NCBI RefSeq assembly: GCF_000766795.1
Contig: NZ_JPDS01000002.1
Location: 129,001 to 193,000, forward strand
Source of the DNA: Polaribacter sp. Hel1_85
GTDB lineage: Bacteria; Bacteroidota; Bacteroidia; Flavobacteriales; Flavobacteriaceae
DNA length: 64,000 nt
Direction: 5' to 3'
The notes under the pieces are model-generated. The model was not told where the DNA came from and searched no databases. It saw nothing but the letters and a program-made list of their open reading frames with translations. Within the stretch, counting starts at the first letter, position 1; each line of letters opens with the position of its first letter. Below, one piece after another: positions 62,335 through 64,000 of this stretch. Position numbers and translations under genes: made by a program.

Positions 62335-63453
62335 TTACTCCTCTTTATTGTCCTCAATAATCCCCATTCTTTTAGCACGATTTTCCCAAGATTTTCTAGC
62401 ATGTGCTTGCAAATCTGCAACAGAATCACTTTCGTCCATAATTTCTAAACCAAGTAAAGTTTCTATTACATCTTCTTGAGAAACTAACCCGCTAACAGAA
62501 CCATATTCATCTACAACCAATGCAATATGTTCTTTTTCTTTGATAAGATTATCAAATAAATCTGGAATCGATAAATTTCTGTTAGTAATTATAATATCTC
62601 TTTTTATAGTTGCTAAAGACTCGCCTCCTTTTCCATTTATAATTGCTTCTAATAAATTGTCTTTTAAGAAATATCCAGAAATATTGTCTGGGTTTTCTGC
62701 AAAAACAGGAATCCTAGAAAAACGTAATGTTTTATGACTGTCGTAGAAAGATTTTATTGTTTGTTTTTCATCAGCCGTTTTTAAAACTGTTCTTGGCGTC
62801 ATTACATCTTTTACCTTTATCTCTTTAAAGCCTAATAAATTTCTAATAACTTTACTTTCATTTTTTTGAAAAACGCCATCTTTTTCAGCCATTTCTGTCA
62901 TCACCAAAAATCCTTCTCTACTTAAAATACTACCATGTCCTTTACCTCCTATTAACTTTGTTGTTAATTGTAAAAGCCATAAAATACCTGTCCATTTTAA
63001 TGGAAAAATCATCACTTTTAAAGCTGCAGAAGTAAACTTTGCTAATTGTTTCCAATAGGTTGCTCCTATTGTTTTAGGTATAATTTCTGATGCTACTAAA
63101 ATTAAAATCGTCATTATTGTAGAAACAACACCAACCATTACATCTTCTGTAATTTTAATACCTAATATTGTTTTAACTTCGGTTCCATACATTTCTGCAT
63201 AAGCAACTTTTGCTTGTACACCAACCAAAATTGCACCTACAGTATGTGCAATTGTATTAATTGTTAAAATAGCAATTAAAGGTTTGTCTACATCTTTTTT
63301 TAAGATTTCTAATTTAGAAGCAAAATGATGTCCTTCACTCTTTTTTAAATTGATAAAAGTAGGTGTAATACTAAGCAATACTGCTTCTAGTATAGAACAC
63401 AAAAATGAAAAGAAAATAGAAATAGTTGCGAAAATTATTAATAATGTCATCAA
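62335..63453 (-). CDS. CNNM/HlyC-CorC-type membrane protein with CBS pair
   Basis: A 372-residue protein: N-terminal DUF21/CNNM membrane domain (about 1-170, with FSFLCSILEAVLLSITP and NTIAHTVGAILVG), then a CBS pair (VKDVMTPRTVLK; HIALVVDEYGSVSGLVSQEDVIE). The longer CorC_HlyC C-terminal domain is missing. Family members are linked to Mg2+/Co2+ export. Confidence 0.92.
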   Translation of the reverse strand: MMTLLIIFATISIFFSFLCSILEAVLLSITPTFINLKKSEGHHFASKLEILKKDVDKPLIAILTINTIAHTVGAILVGVQAKVAYAEMYGTEVKTILGIKITEDVMVGVVSTIMTILILVASEIIPKTIGATYWKQLAKFTSAALKVMIFPLKWTGILWLLQLTTKLIGGKGHGSILSREGFLVMTEMAEKDGVFQKNESKVIRNLLGFKEIKVKDVMTPRTVLKTADEKQTIKSFYDSHKTLRFSRIPVFAENPDNISGYFLKDNLLEAIINGKGGESLATIKRDIIITNRNLSIPDLFDNLIKEKEHIALVVDEYGSVSGLVSQEDVIETLLGLEIMDESDSVADLQAHARKSWENRAKRMGIIEDNKEE

Positions 63454-63487
63454 TAAAAATTTAGAATGTAAAAGTAGTTAAAATAAA

Positions 63488-63517
63488 AAAACCTCAAGAA
63501 CTTCTTCTTGAGGTTTT
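63488..63517 (-). terminator. Intrinsic terminator of the DUF3078-like gene
   Basis: A 13-bp stem AAAACCTCAAGAA / TTCTTGAGGTTTT with 4-base loop; on the minus strand it is followed by T-rich sequence, 22 bases after the stop. Confidence 0.85.
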
Positions 63518-63538
63518 CTAAAAATATTATTCTTTTAA

Positions 63539-64000
63539 TTAAAAAGCATAACTCATACCTAATAACCAGTAAGATTGTATTTTGTTATCTATATTGCTAA
63601 AAGATGGTGTAGCAGGAGCAGGAATAGCAGCTGTTGCATCATAATTTGCTAAAGCATTGTTTAAAGCTTCTTGTTTATTATTACGTAAACCTAATTCAAA
63701 TCCAACTCCTATTCCTTTCCAAAGTGTATATCCTAAAGAGTTTGTCCAAGTCCAGTTAGATAAATCTCCATCTTTATAACTTTGAAAAATAGATAAGTTA
63801 GATTTTACACTGATGTTATTATGTTTAGCATTATAATCTGCTACAATTTTAGCACCTGGAGAAGAACTATAAATACTCTCACCAGAACTAAAAATAATAT
63901 TGTAGTTAGCAGGATGCATAACAACAACTAATCTACTTGTTGGTGTCCAAGTTAAACCAACACCAATATCTAAAAATCCAGGATTATTAAAATTGTCTAA
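63539..64000 (-). CDS. DUF3078-like outer-membrane protein (C-terminal part)
   Basis: The minus-strand frame is open to the window edge; the part seen is about 153 residues and no start is present. It includes NPGFLDIGVGLTWTPTSRLVV, MHPANYNIIFSSG and the terminal strand SYWLLGMSYAF ending in Phe, all typical of an outer-membrane beta-barrel of the DUF3078 type in flavobacteria. Function unknown. Confidence 0.8.
   Translation of the reverse strand, partial: LDNFNNPGFLDIGVGLTWTPTSRLVVVMHPANYNIIFSSGESIYSSSPGAKIVADYNAKHNNISVKSNLSIFQSYKDGDLSNWTWTNSLGYTLWKGIGVGFELGLRNNKQEALNNALANYDATAAIPAPATPSFSNIDNKIQSYWLLGMSYAF

Noticed and set aside
62297..62479. Plus-strand frame over the end of the CNNM/CorC-type gene
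   Set aside because: Overlaps the 37-residue gene and the antisense of a clear CBS-domain gene; Ser/Leu-rich shadow.

Overview
The window is AT-rich, densely coding bacterial DNA from the Bacteroidota, almost certainly a marine member of the Flavobacteriaceae; Polaribacter or a close relative is my guess from protein style, not a proven assignment. Evidence: SusC/SusD pairs, type IX secretion (T9SS) C-terminal sorting domains, promoters with the Bacteroidota -7 box TAnnTTTG, lipoprotein signals of the S-C type, a gliding-type C-terminal domain, and housekeeping genes of flavobacterial type.

Positions 1-25.2 kb hold an alginate utilisation locus. From left to right: a SusD (cut by the window edge) and SusC pair on the minus strand; a secreted jelly-roll lyase-like protein with a T9SS tail; a Gfo/Idh/MocA oxidoreductase on the minus strand; a two-domain PL6 lyase; a small secreted carbohydrate-binding-like protein; a PL17 oligoalginate lyase with the cupin KdgF; a second SusC/SusD pair with two surface glycan-binding lipoproteins; a beta-hydroxyacid dehydrogenase of the type that includes DehR; a GntR/FadR-type regulator; and an MFS hexuronate-type transporter with an SDR reductase. 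The inferred flow is: surface binding and lysis, SusCD import of oligomers, periplasmic PL17 release of unsaturated monomer, KdgF conversion to DEH, inner-membrane uptake and reduction to KDG. No KDG kinase or KDPG aldolase is in the window. Seven promoters in this locus, and none outside it, carry two or three copies of the palindrome TTGGTNNACCAA at an exact 13-bp period, and in all seven the first copy is fused to the -7 box. This defines a compact regulon.

Positions 25.2-35.7 kb: tRNA-Asn; sucA and odhB (2-oxoglutarate dehydrogenase E1 and E2), with odhB flanked by inverted copies of a MITE/REP-like repeat; a three-gene toxin, HTH antitoxin and SecB-like chaperone operon (a TAC-type system candidate); a PIF1-type helicase with HRDC domain; a PL7 alginate lyase lipoprotein that lacks the locus operator; and a VOC-family protein.

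Positions 35.8-48.2 kb: RecJ, OsmC, a 5'-truncated gliding-type gene, and a third SusC/SusD pair whose SusC is broken into three frames exactly at a G6 and a G7 tract (possible phase variation, or sequencing error). Then a PLP enzyme with dipeptide epimerase, an AhpD/CMD-like protein, a HopJ-like protein, and an ECF sigma factor with an anti-sigma-like membrane protein and a secreted protein built of two orphan TonB-plug segments.

Positions 48.2-64 kb: mostly housekeeping (rsmI, aspS, a ClC channel, a glycerophosphodiesterase, hflX, a CNNM/CorC-type protein, a DUF3078-like protein) interrupted by an OLD-family ATPase-TOPRIM gene and a DUF4145/HEPN-like gene, both plausible defence genes. A third, internally deleted copy of the repeat lies before aspS, and a short terminator-bounded transcription unit lies before hflX.
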